A DNA stretch of 64,000 nucleotides, taken from JAQBQB01 sp963846925. GTDB taxonomy: Bacteria > Gemmatimonadota > Gemmatimonadetes > Gemmatimonadales > Gemmatimonadaceae. Below are positions 20,162-28,338 of this stretch, in pieces. The stretch is from contig CAWJXW010000009.1 of assembly GCA_963846925.1 (NCBI GenBank), positions 259,911-323,910 on the forward strand. The letters are read 5' to 3'. The stretch's first letter is position 1. Each line of letters starts with the position of its first letter. The notes under the pieces were generated by a model. The model saw only the letters and a program-made list of their open reading frames with translations, did not search any database and was not told the origin of the DNA. The position numbers and the translations under genes are program-made.

Positions 20162-20230
20162 GTCTCTGGTCTCAGGTCTCTGGTCACTGGGAACTGCCAG
20201 TGACCAGAGACCTGTGACCAGTAGACCAGT
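20159..20230. repeat. Long inverted repeat, family D, copy 3
   Basis: It begins at the stop codon of the four-helix-bundle gene. GGTCTCTGGTCTCAGGTCTC pairs with the complementary CCAGTGACCAGAGACC across a short loop. It ends at the stop of the converging regulator gene. With copy 2 it brackets a single gene. Confidence 0.85.
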
Positions 20231-21067
20231 TCACCCCCTACTCCTCCCATGCCCTTTTACGAACCGATCCACTAGATCGACGGTGCGCAATCGAGTCAGC
20301 GACGCAGCCCGCGTTCCGACGACGCGCGAAGCGGTGCTCGCCAAATGCGACGGCGACGCGAAGCCGAGTATGTTGGCGACGTCGCGTAGGTCGTAGCCGG
20401 GATTCTTGGCCAGCTCCGCGGCGGCGATGATGCGCACCAGGTCGATGATGCGCTTGAGGTTCGGCCCGCCGCCGGCCGCGAACGATCGCGAAAGGTGCTC
20501 TCGCGTCACTTGCAGCGTCTTGGCAAGCGACGAGGTGCGCACCGGACGACCGGCGTGCGACACGACGAATCGCCACGCCGATGACTGGAGCGGCGACTCG
20601 AGCGCGAGCGGACGGGGCGGCCGATCGAGCGCGCGAGCGAAGCGCGACGAGAAGGCGAGGGGCTGCACGACTTCTCGCGCCGCCGCCTCGTCGACGCCGT
20701 CGACGAGGACGTCGGCGAACTCATAGGCCGCGCACTGCGCCAGCGCCGGACCATCGGCCGTTCGCAGTGCCGCGAGTCCGAAGAATGGGATGCTCGGATA
20801 TTCGCGAGCGAGCGACGCAACGCGCCACGTATCCTCGTGCGCGCTTCCGATGTCGACGACGGCGGCGTCCACCAGCTCCGATTTGAAGGCCGCCTGGAAA
20901 TCCACCACCGACCGCGTGACGAGGACTCGCGCGCGCCGGCGGGGAAAAGCCGTCTTCATGAGCGCCCGTGTTCGTTCGCGCTGCGCGTAGAGGACGATCG
21001 CCGGCGGCACCGCGGTCGGTGCCGCGTGGTCGGCGTGAATCGGCGGAGGAGCTGGCGCGCGAGTCAC
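20231..21067 (-). CDS. AraC-type regulator with degenerate receiver-like N-terminus
   Basis: The last about 100 residues of this 278-residue protein form an AraC-type double helix-turn-helix: RTSSLAKTLQVTREHLSRSF, then DLRDVANILGFASPSHLAST. The N-terminal 120 residues have an alternating beta/alpha pattern like a response-regulator receiver (AIVLYAQRERTRALMKTAF, AAVVDIGS), but the acidic phosphorylation pocket is not recognisable. It may therefore sense something other than phosphorylation. The gene lies 4 bp downstream of the ABC ATPase gene on the same strand and is probably co-transcribed with it. Its targets are unknown. Confidence 0.75.
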   Translation of the reverse strand: MTRAPAPPPIHADHAAPTAVPPAIVLYAQRERTRALMKTAFPRRRARVLVTRSVVDFQAAFKSELVDAAVVDIGSAHEDTWRVASLAREYPSIPFFGLAALRTADGPALAQCAAYEFADVLVDGVDEAAAREVVQPLAFSSRFARALDRPPRPLALESPLQSSAWRFVVSHAGRPVRTSSLAKTLQVTREHLSRSFAAGGGPNLKRIIDLVRIIAAAELAKNPGYDLRDVANILGFASPSHLASTASRVVGTRAASLTRLRTVDLVDRFVKGHGRSRG

Positions 21068-21071
21068 GGGA

Positions 21072-21914
21072 TCACGTGCGCCGTTCGACGCCCGACCGAC
21101 GCTCGGCCGGCGCCGCGGTGTCGACGTCGCGGATGAGGCGCTCGGCCGTCAGGTGTTCCGGCCCTTCGTCGCTGTCCAGATTGTCGAGGCTCGGCCTGCC
21201 TTCGATGAACTGACGGACGATCGGATCGGTCGTGTTCCGGATCTCTTCGACGGTTCCCACCTGCCGTACCTGGCCGTCGTAGAGCATCGCGATCCGGCTA
21301 CCGACCGTGTACGCGCTCCGCATGTCGTGCGTGATGACGATGGCCGTGACGCCGAGCTTCTCTCGCATGCGGATCATCAGCTGGTCGATGACGGCGCTGG
21401 TGACGGGGTCGAGGCCCGTGGTCGGCTCGTCGTAGAGGATGTACTTGGGCCGAAGGGCGATGGCGCGGGCGATACCGACGCGCTTCCGCATGCCGCCGGA
21501 CAGCTCCGCCGGATAGCGGTCGACGACGGCTGGGAGATCGACGAGATCCAGCGCTTCCATGACGCGCTGATGGATCTCGCTCTCCGAGAGCTCCTGCTGC
21601 TTCCGCAGCCCCATCGCCACGTTTTCGCCGACGGTGAACGAGTCGAAGAGCGCGGCGAACTGAAAGACGTACCCGATCCGCGCGCGCAGAGCGTAGAGAT
21701 CTCGGCGGCTCAAGCGCGGCACCTCGAAGTCATCCACGAACACTTGACCGGAGTCCGGCTCGAGGAGGCCGACGATGTGTTTGATCGCGACCGACTTTCC
21801 CGTGCCCGAGTAGCCGATGATGACCATCGTCTCACCCTCTTGGATGTCGAGGGTGAAGCCTGTCAGCACGTGCTTCGGGCCGAACGATTTGTAGACGTCG
21901 ACGAGACGGATCAT
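21072..21914 (-). CDS. ABC transporter ATP-binding protein, MlaF-type
   Basis: The 280-residue ATPase has Walker A GYSGTGKS, signature LSGGMRKRVGIARAIA, Walker B YILYDEPTTGLDP and the switch histidine ITHDMRS. The GYSGTGKS and GGMRKRVGIARA forms are typical of MlaF/Ttg2A/Mkl proteins, which power retrograde phospholipid transport between the membranes. The usual partners (MlaE permease, MlaD MCE protein) are not next to it here, so it is an orphan within the window. The C-terminal 25 residues (DVDTAAPAERRSGVERRT) look disordered. The frame is intact and starts MIRLVDVYKSFGPK. Confidence 0.88.
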   Translation of the reverse strand: MIRLVDVYKSFGPKHVLTGFTLDIQEGETMVIIGYSGTGKSVAIKHIVGLLEPDSGQVFVDDFEVPRLSRRDLYALRARIGYVFQFAALFDSFTVGENVAMGLRKQQELSESEIHQRVMEALDLVDLPAVVDRYPAELSGGMRKRVGIARAIALRPKYILYDEPTTGLDPVTSAVIDQLMIRMREKLGVTAIVITHDMRSAYTVGSRIAMLYDGQVRQVGTVEEIRNTTDPIVRQFIEGRPSLDNLDSDEGPEHLTAERLIRDVDTAAPAERRSGVERRT

Positions 21915-21996
21915 TTGGCCCGTGGGAAGCCGAGCACGGCGCAGAAATGTGATCCCGTCCGAGTCGCGCGGCTAGTGTTCCGACGCGGCCGAACGC

Positions 21997-22027
21997 ACAA
22001 AGGGCCGGCGTTGCGCCGGCCCTTTGT
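21997..22027 (-). terminator. Hairpin terminator after the sigma factor gene
   Basis: A perfect 14-bp stem (ACAAAGGGCCGGCG with its complement) and a 3-base loop lie 22 bp beyond the sigma factor stop. A short T run follows on both strands (CCCTTTGT), so it may act in both directions. Unlike the family A-D elements, it is a simple hairpin. Confidence 0.65.
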
Positions 22028-22049
22028 CTTTCTCTCTGTGTCGAACCGC

Positions 22050-22937
22050 CTACGCGGCGAAGCTTCCGAGCGCGCGGCCGACGTCGCCTTCGCGCAGGCG
22101 CTTGAGCGCGCGATCGCGAAGCTGGCGGACACGCTCGCGCGTGACGCCGAGCATCGAGCCGATCTCTTCGAGCGTGTGCTCTCGCCCGCCCTCGAGGCCG
22201 AAGTAAAGCCGGAGGACTTTCGCGTCACGGGGAGGGAGCGTGCTGAGCGCCTGCTCGATCTCGTCGGTGAGGAAGCGGTTCATGGCTTCCTCTTCGGTGT
22301 CCGGCATCTCGTCGGCGACGAAGCGCTCGATGAGCGACCGGTCGCCTTCGGGATCCATCGGCGCGTCGAGGCGGACGTCGCTCGTGTTGAGCGCCGCCAG
22401 CGACTGCACGACGTCCACCGACAGCCCGGTGAGCTGGGACAGCTCCTCGGGACTCGGCTCGCGGTTCAGCTTCTGCCGGAGGATCTCCGACGCCTTGATG
22501 ATTCTCGAAAGGTCGGCGGTGCGGTTGAGCGGCACGCGGACCGTACGCCCCTGGCGAGCCAGGGCCGACAGAATCGCCTGACGGATCCACCACACGGCGT
22601 AGGAGATGAACTTGACGCCCTGGTCGGGATCGAACTTTCGGGCGGCCGTGAGCAGCCCGACGTTCCCTTCACCGATCAGGTCGATGAGGGGGAGTCCCCG
22701 GTTCTGGTACTTCTTGGCGACGGAGATGACGAAGCGGAGGTTCCGCTTCACCAGCTCCTGGAGCGCGTCCTGGTCGCCTGCTCGGATCTTCTTCGCGAGG
22801 TCGATCTCCTCCGTTCCCTTGAGGAGCGGATACGTCGACACCTCATAGAGATACTGATCGAGGATGTCGCGTTCGGGTTCGTTCGGAGCGATCCCAGCGG
22901 GGGCCGAGCGACGGCGTCGACGCTTGAGTTCGGTCAT
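22050..22937 (-). CDS. Sigma-70 family RNA polymerase sigma factor (RpoD/group 2 type)
   Basis: The 295-residue protein contains region 1.2 (DQYLYEVSTYPLLKGTEEID) and region 2 with the core-binding and -10 recognition helices (NLRFVISVAKKYQNRGLPL, GLLTAARKFDPDQGVKFISY, WWIRQAI). Region 3 follows, and region 4 carries the -35 helix-turn-helix (LEEIGSMLGVTRERVRQLRD). It lacks region 1.1 and the non-conserved insert of large RpoD proteins. It is therefore either a compact primary sigma factor or a group 2 paralogue, and the sequence alone does not decide. The N-terminus is short and very basic. A hairpin terminator follows; upstream is a 400-bp gap leading to the tRNA cluster. Confidence 0.93.
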   Translation of the reverse strand: MTELKRRRRRSAPAGIAPNEPERDILDQYLYEVSTYPLLKGTEEIDLAKKIRAGDQDALQELVKRNLRFVISVAKKYQNRGLPLIDLIGEGNVGLLTAARKFDPDQGVKFISYAVWWIRQAILSALARQGRTVRVPLNRTADLSRIIKASEILRQKLNREPSPEELSQLTGLSVDVVQSLAALNTSDVRLDAPMDPEGDRSLIERFVADEMPDTEEEAMNRFLTDEIEQALSTLPPRDAKVLRLYFGLEGGREHTLEEIGSMLGVTRERVRQLRDRALKRLREGDVGRALGSFAA

Positions 22938-23236
22938 GGTTGCGGATTGCCCTCGCGCCCGCGGGCGCGATTGGAGTCGTATCTAAGGAGCGGCGGCCAG
23001 CCCACGATACCGCGTCGCTACGGTTTACTATGCGCACTGCTCTGCTGTTCCGCTGTGCTGCGGTACACAGCCCGCGCGGCGTCCACCACCAGACCTACTG
23101 CACCGACACTACGCGCACCTTTCGAAGCGAGTTACGAGAGGCGCTGCAAAATACCGGCCTTTCAGTTTTGCGCCAGTCCCAATTCGTTGACACTCGCGGA
23201 TACCCCCGGCTATACTTGGTGGTTCCTGTGGAAACC

Positions 23237-23337
23237 GCTGCTGGACAGCGTGACTGCTGGACGGCTGGACAGCCGAGAGCAGTGAGCGAGTAAGCTGTCA
23301 AGCAGTCCTGCCGTCGAGCGGTCGAGCCGTCCGCAGC
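23237..23337. repeat. Long inverted repeat, family C, copy 4
   Basis: The left arm GCTGGACGGCTGGACAGC pairs with the right arm around GTCGAGCGGTCGAGCCGTCC; the outer GCTGC and GCAGC also pair. It ends 3 bp before the first tRNA gene. The remainder of the gap from 22938 shows no gene and no clear promoter to me. Confidence 0.75.
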
Positions 23338-23340
23338 ATC

Positions 23341-23413
<73 letters not shown>

Positions 23414-23522
23414 TGGCGAGGCGAATCGAAGCGTAGGACGCCCTCGCTGTTGGGATGAAAGTTGGGACGAACGGTCAGCTGGGGTTTCGCATTGGTTTGG
23501 ACGCACCAGTCGTATTAGTTCT

Positions 23523-23595
23523 GCGGGAATAGCTCAGTTGGTAGAGCACAACCTTGCCAAGGTTGGGGTCGCGGGTTCGAGTCCCGTTTCCCGCT
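23523..23595 (+). tRNA. tRNA-Gly (GCC)
   Basis: The acceptor GCGGGAA pairs with TTCCCGC. The anticodon stem ACCTT/AAGGT encloses GCC. The T arm is GCGGG-TTCGAGT-CCCGT, and the discriminator is T. CCA is not encoded. Confidence 0.96.
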
Positions 23596-23661
23596 CTCCA
23601 CGTCAGCGGGGGCTCGAGTCGTCTGTGGTGGTTCAGTCCGGCTCTGGTCTCCGCGGATTTC

Positions 23662-23735
23662 GGGCGGTTAGCTCAGTTGGTTAGAGCGCCACGTTGACAT
23701 CGTGGAGGTCACAAGTTCGAGTCTTGTACCGCCCA
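23662..23735 (+). tRNA. tRNA-Val (GAC)
   Basis: The acceptor GGGCGGT pairs with ACCGCCC. The anticodon stem CCACG/CGTGG encloses GAC, and the T arm loop is TTCGAGT. The discriminator is A, and CCA is not encoded. Only one base separates it from the next tRNA gene. Confidence 0.96.
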
Positions 23736-23736
23736 T

Positions 23737-23810
23737 GCGCCCATAGCTCAATTGGATAGAGCATCTGACTACGGATCAGAAGGTTGGAGGTTCGAGTCCT
23801 TCTGGGCGCG
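23737..23810 (+). tRNA. tRNA-Arg (ACG)
   Basis: The acceptor GCGCCCA pairs with TGGGCGC. The anticodon stem TCTGA/TCAGA encloses ACG, whose A would be deaminated to inosine. The discriminator is G, and CCA is not encoded. Confidence 0.96.
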
Positions 23811-23848
23811 CTAAACGGCGGTGGATCGCCGGCGGTAAGAAAAGTCGG

Positions 23849-23925
23849 CGGGGCGTAGCTTAGCCCGGTAGAGCGCCTGCTTCGGGAGCAGGAGGTCGCT
23901 GGTTCAAATCCAGTCGCCCCGACCA
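23849..23925 (+). tRNA. tRNA-Pro (CGG)
   Basis: The acceptor CGGGGCG pairs with CGCCCCG. The anticodon stem CCTGC/GCAGG encloses CGG, and the T arm is GCTGG-TTCAAAT-CCAGT. The discriminator A is followed by an encoded CCA, the only one in this five-gene cluster. Confidence 0.96.
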
Positions 23926-23973
23926 CCTTTCTTCTATTAATAGCGGTCACGTTCGCCATCGCGGACGTGGCCG

Positions 23974-25371
23974 CTAGTTGCTTACTTGGGTCGTGCGCTG
24001 CGGCGCATCGGCCGTCGCGGCCCCGGCGCGCGGCAACTGCAACGTGAACCGCGACCCGACCCCGACGGCGCTCTCGACTGTCAGATCGCCCTTCATCGCG
24101 CGCGCGAGGTCGCGGCTGATCGTCAGCCCCAGGCCCACACCACCGCGCCGCTCGGTGAAACCGTTCGCCAGCTGAACGAAGGGCTCGAAGATCGCCACCA
24201 ACTTCTCGCCTGGAATTCCGGGACCGGTGTCGGCCACATGAATGGACACGGTCTGCGGCGTCGTGGCGAAGCTGAGCGTGATCTGCCCGCCGGCGGCGGT
24301 CGCGTGTTTGACCGCGTTCATGACGAGATTCAGAAGAATTTGCCGTGCGCGGTCCGGATCGACCCACATCATCGCGTCGACATCCGATGGCCAATGAACA
24401 AGCGCGAAACGGCGTTCGTCGACAGCGCCGCGGAGCGTGTCTGCGACCTCGTGGAGCATCCCCTGAACGGAGACCGCGCTGAAGCGGTACTCCAATCGGC
24501 CGCTTTCGCTTTGCACGAACGTGAGCAGCTCCGAGATCAGCGTCAGCAGATTTTCCTGGCTGCGCCGGATGCGCTCGAGGTCGAGCATTTGTTCAGGGCT
24601 CACCGGCCCGCGGAGCCCCATCTCGAGCAGAGAGACGTAGCCGCCGATGGCGTTGAGAGGCGTCATCAACTCGTGGCTCATCTTGCCGAGGAAGGTCGAC
24701 TTCGCGCGGTTCGCGAGGTCGGCCGCATGGCTCAGCTCCCGGGCCTGACGATAGAGTCGCTCGTTGTCGAGTGCGAGGGCGCAGAGATCGGCGAGGCCCG
24801 TGGCGAGGGCGACTTCTTCCGTCGAGAATGGCGGGTCGCCTTCCCGCGTGACGAAGGTGATCGCCCCGAGCACTCGCGCGTGCACGACGAGCGGCACGAC
24901 CAACAAGGCGCCGAAGCCGAGCGCGCGGCGCGCCGCCACCCCGTGCGCATCGTTCCTGTCCAGTACGCGCGGGTCCCTCGAGCCGGCACTCAGCGGCGGT
25001 GGCGGCGGGAACCATCGGTCGGCGAACAGTTGGGCAGCGCCTTGCCTCTCCGAATCCGGATGCGCGACGGGCAGCCGGTGAATTGCGCCGTCGAACTCCA
25101 CGACGTCCACGATGCACCAGCTGCCCTCGCGCGGCAGTGCGCGCCGCCGAATCCTCTCGCGCACGTTCTGGTCGTCGAGCGACACGGCGAGTTCGCGGCC
25201 GGCCGCCGCCAGGAACGTGGCGCGATGGCTCGCCGCGACCGCCTCGTCGGACGCGTCGCGCGCCCGTAGCGCCGAGAGCAGGAACTGCTCTGTGATCGCG
25301 CGTTGACGGATCAACTCCGGTGCGGCCGGCGCTTCCTCCTCGGCGAGTCCGCCCTGCACCAGGCTATCCAT
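23974..25371 (-). CDS. GAF-domain sensor histidine kinase, coupled to the KaiC-like gene
   Basis: The 465-residue cytoplasmic kinase has a GAF-type domain in its first half (ARRALGFGALLVVPLVVHARVL, then FSTEEVALATGLADLCALALDNERLY). A HisKA dimerisation helix follows with the phosphorylated histidine in KMSHELMTPLNAIGG. The ATPase domain has an N box NLVMNAVKHA and G boxes DTGPGIPG and GGVGLGLTISRDLARAMKG. There are no transmembrane helices. The ATG at 25371 overlaps the end of the KaiC-like gene by 8 bp, which suggests translational coupling. KaiC-like ATPases and histidine kinases are linked in clock-type output systems, so a functional pair is a reasonable inference. Confidence 0.88.
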   Translation of the reverse strand: MDSLVQGGLAEEEAPAAPELIRQRAITEQFLLSALRARDASDEAVAASHRATFLAAAGRELAVSLDDQNVRERIRRRALPREGSWCIVDVVEFDGAIHRLPVAHPDSERQGAAQLFADRWFPPPPPLSAGSRDPRVLDRNDAHGVAARRALGFGALLVVPLVVHARVLGAITFVTREGDPPFSTEEVALATGLADLCALALDNERLYRQARELSHAADLANRAKSTFLGKMSHELMTPLNAIGGYVSLLEMGLRGPVSPEQMLDLERIRRSQENLLTLISELLTFVQSESGRLEYRFSAVSVQGMLHEVADTLRGAVDERRFALVHWPSDVDAMMWVDPDRARQILLNLVMNAVKHATAAGGQITLSFATTPQTVSIHVADTGPGIPGEKLVAIFEPFVQLANGFTERRGGVGLGLTISRDLARAMKGDLTVESAVGVGSRFTLQLPRAGAATADAPQRTTQVSN

Positions 25372-26929
25372 CGACGCCGACTGCGATCGCCACGTCCTCG
25401 AGATCCGGAACGCCGACTGCGATCGCCACGTCCTCGAGATCCGGAACGCCGACTGCGATCGCCGCGTCCGCGAGCTCCGGGACACCGGTCGTGATCCCGC
25501 GATAGTTCGATAGCGACTCTCCCATGATGGCGCCGTCGGACGTCAGGTAGTAGGCACGGAAGTCGGTCGCGTGCGCGCTGCCTCGCATCTTGACCACCGA
25601 CAGCACCTTCTGGAGCTTGCCCTCGATCTCGACATATCGTTGCACGAGGATGTCGTCGGTGATGAACGAGACGCGCTCGTGCGTGAATCGCCCTCCCGGG
25701 TTTGCATCGACGACCTCGTCGGTCATGAGCACCGTGACGCCGGTCGCCGTGAGGGCGCCGACGAGGCGATACAGCGATTCGCGAAAGTCCGCGCGATACG
25801 TCGGCGCCAGCGCGACTTCGAAGCCCGAGAGCGAGTCGATGACCACGCGCGTCGCGCCGACGCGTTCGACCGCGGCCTGGATTTCAGCCAACATCTCGTC
25901 GACCGACAAGTCGAGCGGCCGCAAATAGGTGATGGCGAGCCGTCCGCCGTCGACCATGCTGTCGAGATCGATCGAAACCGTTTTCGCGCGCGCGAGATAC
26001 GATTCGGGGTATTCCTCGAAGACCGCCACCACGCAACTCTCGCCGTCGCTGAGTCCCTGCGCGATGAAGTGCGTCGCGAACGTGGTCTTGCCGCTTCCAG
26101 CCGGACCGGTGAGCAGCACGACATCGCCGGCTGGAATACCGCCGCCGGTCATTTCGTCGAGCCCCGGAACTCCGGTCGCGAGGCGCACATTCCGCCGAAC
26201 GACGCGTTGCCGCTGCTGCTCCGGTATGCGCGGAAAGACCTGCATGCCCGCGTCGGTGAGCCGAAACGTGTGCAGCCCCGGCATCGGGCTTCGTCCGCGA
26301 ACCTTGACCGCGCGCAGCTTGCGCGTCGCCGAATTGCGATCGACGTCCTCGGACAGCCAGAGAATCGTGTCGGCCACCGTGAAGACGGGGTGGCGTTGCT
26401 CGGTGTCCGCGTATTCGCCGATCAGGAACGACGTGACCTCCCACGTCGTGAGCTGCTGCGCGAGACGATTGACGAAGCGCGCGAGCTCGATCACGCCGCC
26501 CGATGCCGGCGACTGATGCTCGCCGACGATCGTCCGAAACGAATCGACGGCGATGAACGACGGCCGCACGGAGGCCACTTCAGCCCCAACGCGTTGGAAG
26601 ACGGCGTCGAGATTGCCGCCCGTCGCCTCCGCGGCCAGGTTGATGAACCGCACCGCCGAGGGAACGCGCGCCGTATCGAAGAAATCGAACTGCGACTGGT
26701 AGCGGAGCATCTTGATCGTCGGTTCGCCGAGGACCGTGAAATAGAGCGCCGGCCGTTCACGCGTCGCGTTGGCGAACAGAATCTGTTGGACGAGCGTGGT
26801 CTTTCCCGACCCCGGCGCGCCCGCGATCAGGTTGAAAGAGAACTCGCACAGCCCGCCGCCCAGGACGGCATCGAGGCCCGGCACGCCGGTGGCGACGTTG
26901 CGGATCACCAATGGATCTGAGACGCTCAT
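25364..26929 (-). CDS. KaiC-like double RecA-domain ATPase
   Basis: This 521-residue protein has two RecA/KaiC domains. The first has P-loop GAPGSGKTT (37-45) and LGEP catalytic-type residues. The second has GPAGSGKTT (275-283) and FEEYPES. The second domain ends with the KaiC C-terminal block FTHERVSFITDDILVQRY and VVKMRGSAH. The serine/threonine autophosphorylation pair of cyanobacterial KaiC is not evident. No KaiA or KaiB is nearby, so it is a KaiC homologue of unknown output rather than a proven clock protein. The tail consists of four in-frame copies of a 12-residue unit like GVPDLEDVAIAV. It overlaps its upstream neighbour by 4 bp and the downstream kinase by 8 bp. Confidence 0.92.
   Translation of the reverse strand: MSVSDPLVIRNVATGVPGLDAVLGGGLCEFSFNLIAGAPGSGKTTLVQQILFANATRERPALYFTVLGEPTIKMLRYQSQFDFFDTARVPSAVRFINLAAEATGGNLDAVFQRVGAEVASVRPSFIAVDSFRTIVGEHQSPASGGVIELARFVNRLAQQLTTWEVTSFLIGEYADTEQRHPVFTVADTILWLSEDVDRNSATRKLRAVKVRGRSPMPGLHTFRLTDAGMQVFPRIPEQQRQRVVRRNVRLATGVPGLDEMTGGGIPAGDVVLLTGPAGSGKTTFATHFIAQGLSDGESCVVAVFEEYPESYLARAKTVSIDLDSMVDGGRLAITYLRPLDLSVDEMLAEIQAAVERVGATRVVIDSLSGFEVALAPTYRADFRESLYRLVGALTATGVTVLMTDEVVDANPGGRFTHERVSFITDDILVQRYVEIEGKLQKVLSVVKMRGSAHATDFRAYYLTSDGAIMGESLSNYRGITTGVPELADAAIAVGVPDLEDVAIAVGVPDLEDVAIAVGVDG
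25375..25482. repeat. Three 36-bp tandem repeats encoding the KaiC-like protein tail
   Basis: Units start at 25375, 25411 and 25447. The first two are identical; the third differs at a few bases. Thirty-six bases is a multiple of three, so copy-number change would lengthen or shorten the tail by 12 residues without losing the frame. Confidence 0.9.
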
Positions 26930-27393
26930 GGCGCTGCTCCCACGCGTGCCCGACGTGTGTCATCGTGATCCAGGAGGTTTCGCGCCATTTCCACTCCAAT
27001 GAGGTCGCTCAAGATGTCAAAAAGCGCCGCGACCAGCGATTCGAGCGCGGCGCCTACGGCGTTGGCCCCGTGCCGCTCGACTGCCACGACGATGTCCAGA
27101 TCAATTCCGAGCCCGGCGTATCGAATGGCGGTCCACAGGGGCGGGTCGGACTCCACGCGCGCGATGGCGCGCCCGACCAAAGCGCGGTATCCGTCCTCGC
27201 CGAGCGAGCGGCGGAGATTGTCCGATACGCGCGAGAAGGCGCGCTGCATGTCGGCGCCGGTCTGCGGGAGATCCCCATTAGTCACCGGTCCGCGCCCGAG
27301 CAGCTCGCGGGCCAGTAAAGGCGCGATCGGGGATTGTTGCGGCGGAGGGGAGGTCGACGCTCCGATCTGCGCTCCACTGAGTCGCGGAATCAC
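26926..27393 (-). CDS. Unknown helical protein, first gene of the KaiC-like operon
   Basis: This 155-residue protein is not recognised. The first 45 residues are proline- and glycine-rich (STSPPPQQSPIAP). The rest is predicted helical, with ADMQRAFSRVSDNLRRSLGE and a hydrophobic C-terminal helix (AALESLVAALFDILSDLIGV). No cysteines or metal motifs stand out. Its stop overlaps the KaiC-like ATG by 4 bp (ATGA), so it is very probably co-translated with it and may be a partner or adaptor of that ATPase. The start is GTG at 27393; a later start is possible. No function is claimed. Confidence 0.7.
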   Translation of the reverse strand: MIPRLSGAQIGASTSPPPQQSPIAPLLARELLGRGPVTNGDLPQTGADMQRAFSRVSDNLRRSLGEDGYRALVGRAIARVESDPPLWTAIRYAGLGIDLDIVVAVERHGANAVGAALESLVAALFDILSDLIGVEMARNLLDHDDTRRARVGAAP

Positions 27394-27505
27394 GCTTCAC
27401 AGTACGCCTCATCGGCGTGCGCCAGCCATCGCACGAAGGGATGGTCGGGGTCCTACGCCACTTGTGGGACCCGCCAGGGCGGCGGCCGGGGCTGCCCAGG
27501 CGGCG

Positions 27506-28144
27506 CTACGGCGCGCCGTCTCGACGCGAGTACGCGGCAATTTGCAGCCGCGTGTGCAACGCGAGCTTCTCCATGACGTTGCGCACGTGACTCTTGACCG
27601 TGTGGGCCGCGATGTTGAGCCGTTGGGCGATTTCTTTGTTGCTCAGGCCCTCCCCGATCAGCTCGATGACTTCGCGCTCGCGCTTCGTCATGCGCACGTC
27701 CTCGAGGACGTGCTCGCGGCCGTGTGCGGCGGCGGCACTGGCGATTTGAGAGAACAGAGACTCGGCCATGCGCGGCGGCAACACTTTGCCCCCGGCGGCC
27801 ACTGACCGGATGGTTGCCACGAACTCGTCGAACGTGGCGTCTTTGAGGACGAAACCGGACACGCCGGCGTTCACGAACTGCACGATGTCTTCGTTCATCG
27901 GAATGAGATCCATCACGATGATCTTCGTGCCCGGCGCCTGTTTGGTGAGGGCGGCGGCGACGCGGAGGCTGTCCTCGTCCCCCAGGCCGACATCGAGGAG
28001 CAGCACGTCGGGCTTGGCCTCCTCGATGAACGCGGGATCGGCGACGCTCGCGCCGACGACGCGCAGATCGGGAAGCCGATCGAGCATCGCGGTGAGCGCC
28101 TCGCGCACGAGGCGATTGTCATCCACGATCGCAACCGTGATCAT
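27506..28144 (-). CDS. LuxR/NarL-type response regulator
   Basis: The 212-residue protein has a receiver domain with the acidic pair in VAIVDDNRLVREAL, the phosphoacceptor aspartate in VLLLDVGLGDED and the lysine in GFVLKDATFDEF. A NarL-type helix-turn-helix follows: TKREREVIELIGEGLSNKEI, then HTVKSHVRNVMEKL. The ATG at 28144 is chosen because it opens the receiver directly; an upstream in-frame ATG adds a non-homologous stretch. It is on the same strand as the KaiC-like operon, 112 bp upstream of its first gene, so it may respond to the kinase encoded there. It is divergent from the next kinase gene. Confidence 0.9.
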   Translation of the reverse strand: MITVAIVDDNRLVREALTAMLDRLPDLRVVGASVADPAFIEEAKPDVLLLDVGLGDEDSLRVAAALTKQAPGTKIIVMDLIPMNEDIVQFVNAGVSGFVLKDATFDEFVATIRSVAAGGKVLPPRMAESLFSQIASAAAAHGREHVLEDVRMTKREREVIELIGEGLSNKEIAQRLNIAAHTVKSHVRNVMEKLALHTRLQIAAYSRRDGAP

Positions 28145-28338
28145 GTCACCGGGCAGAGGGGCGCCGCCATGCACGTGGAGTGCCCGAATCGCGAGAAGGC
28201 ACGGAATGGGCCGCCGAGGAACTGAATCTACCGCCGGCAACTACCGCGGCCATCCCCGGCGTTTCGGGCGCGGTAGTAGGTCTCCTAGTCCGTTCGTGTC
28301 ATTGTGGGCGCTCCATACGACTCCTACGCTACGTCAAT

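Noticed and set aside
19419..20230. A diversity-generating retroelement
   Set aside because: The four-helix-bundle protein resembles an accessory protein, but no reverse transcriptase, template repeat or variable repeat is visible.
21153..23285. A 710-residue open frame on the plus strand
   Set aside because: It is antisense to the ABC ATPase and sigma factor genes and has no recognisable domain.
25375..25482. A CRISPR-like array of 36-bp repeats
   Set aside because: The repeats are directly adjacent without spacers and are in frame within the KaiC-like gene.
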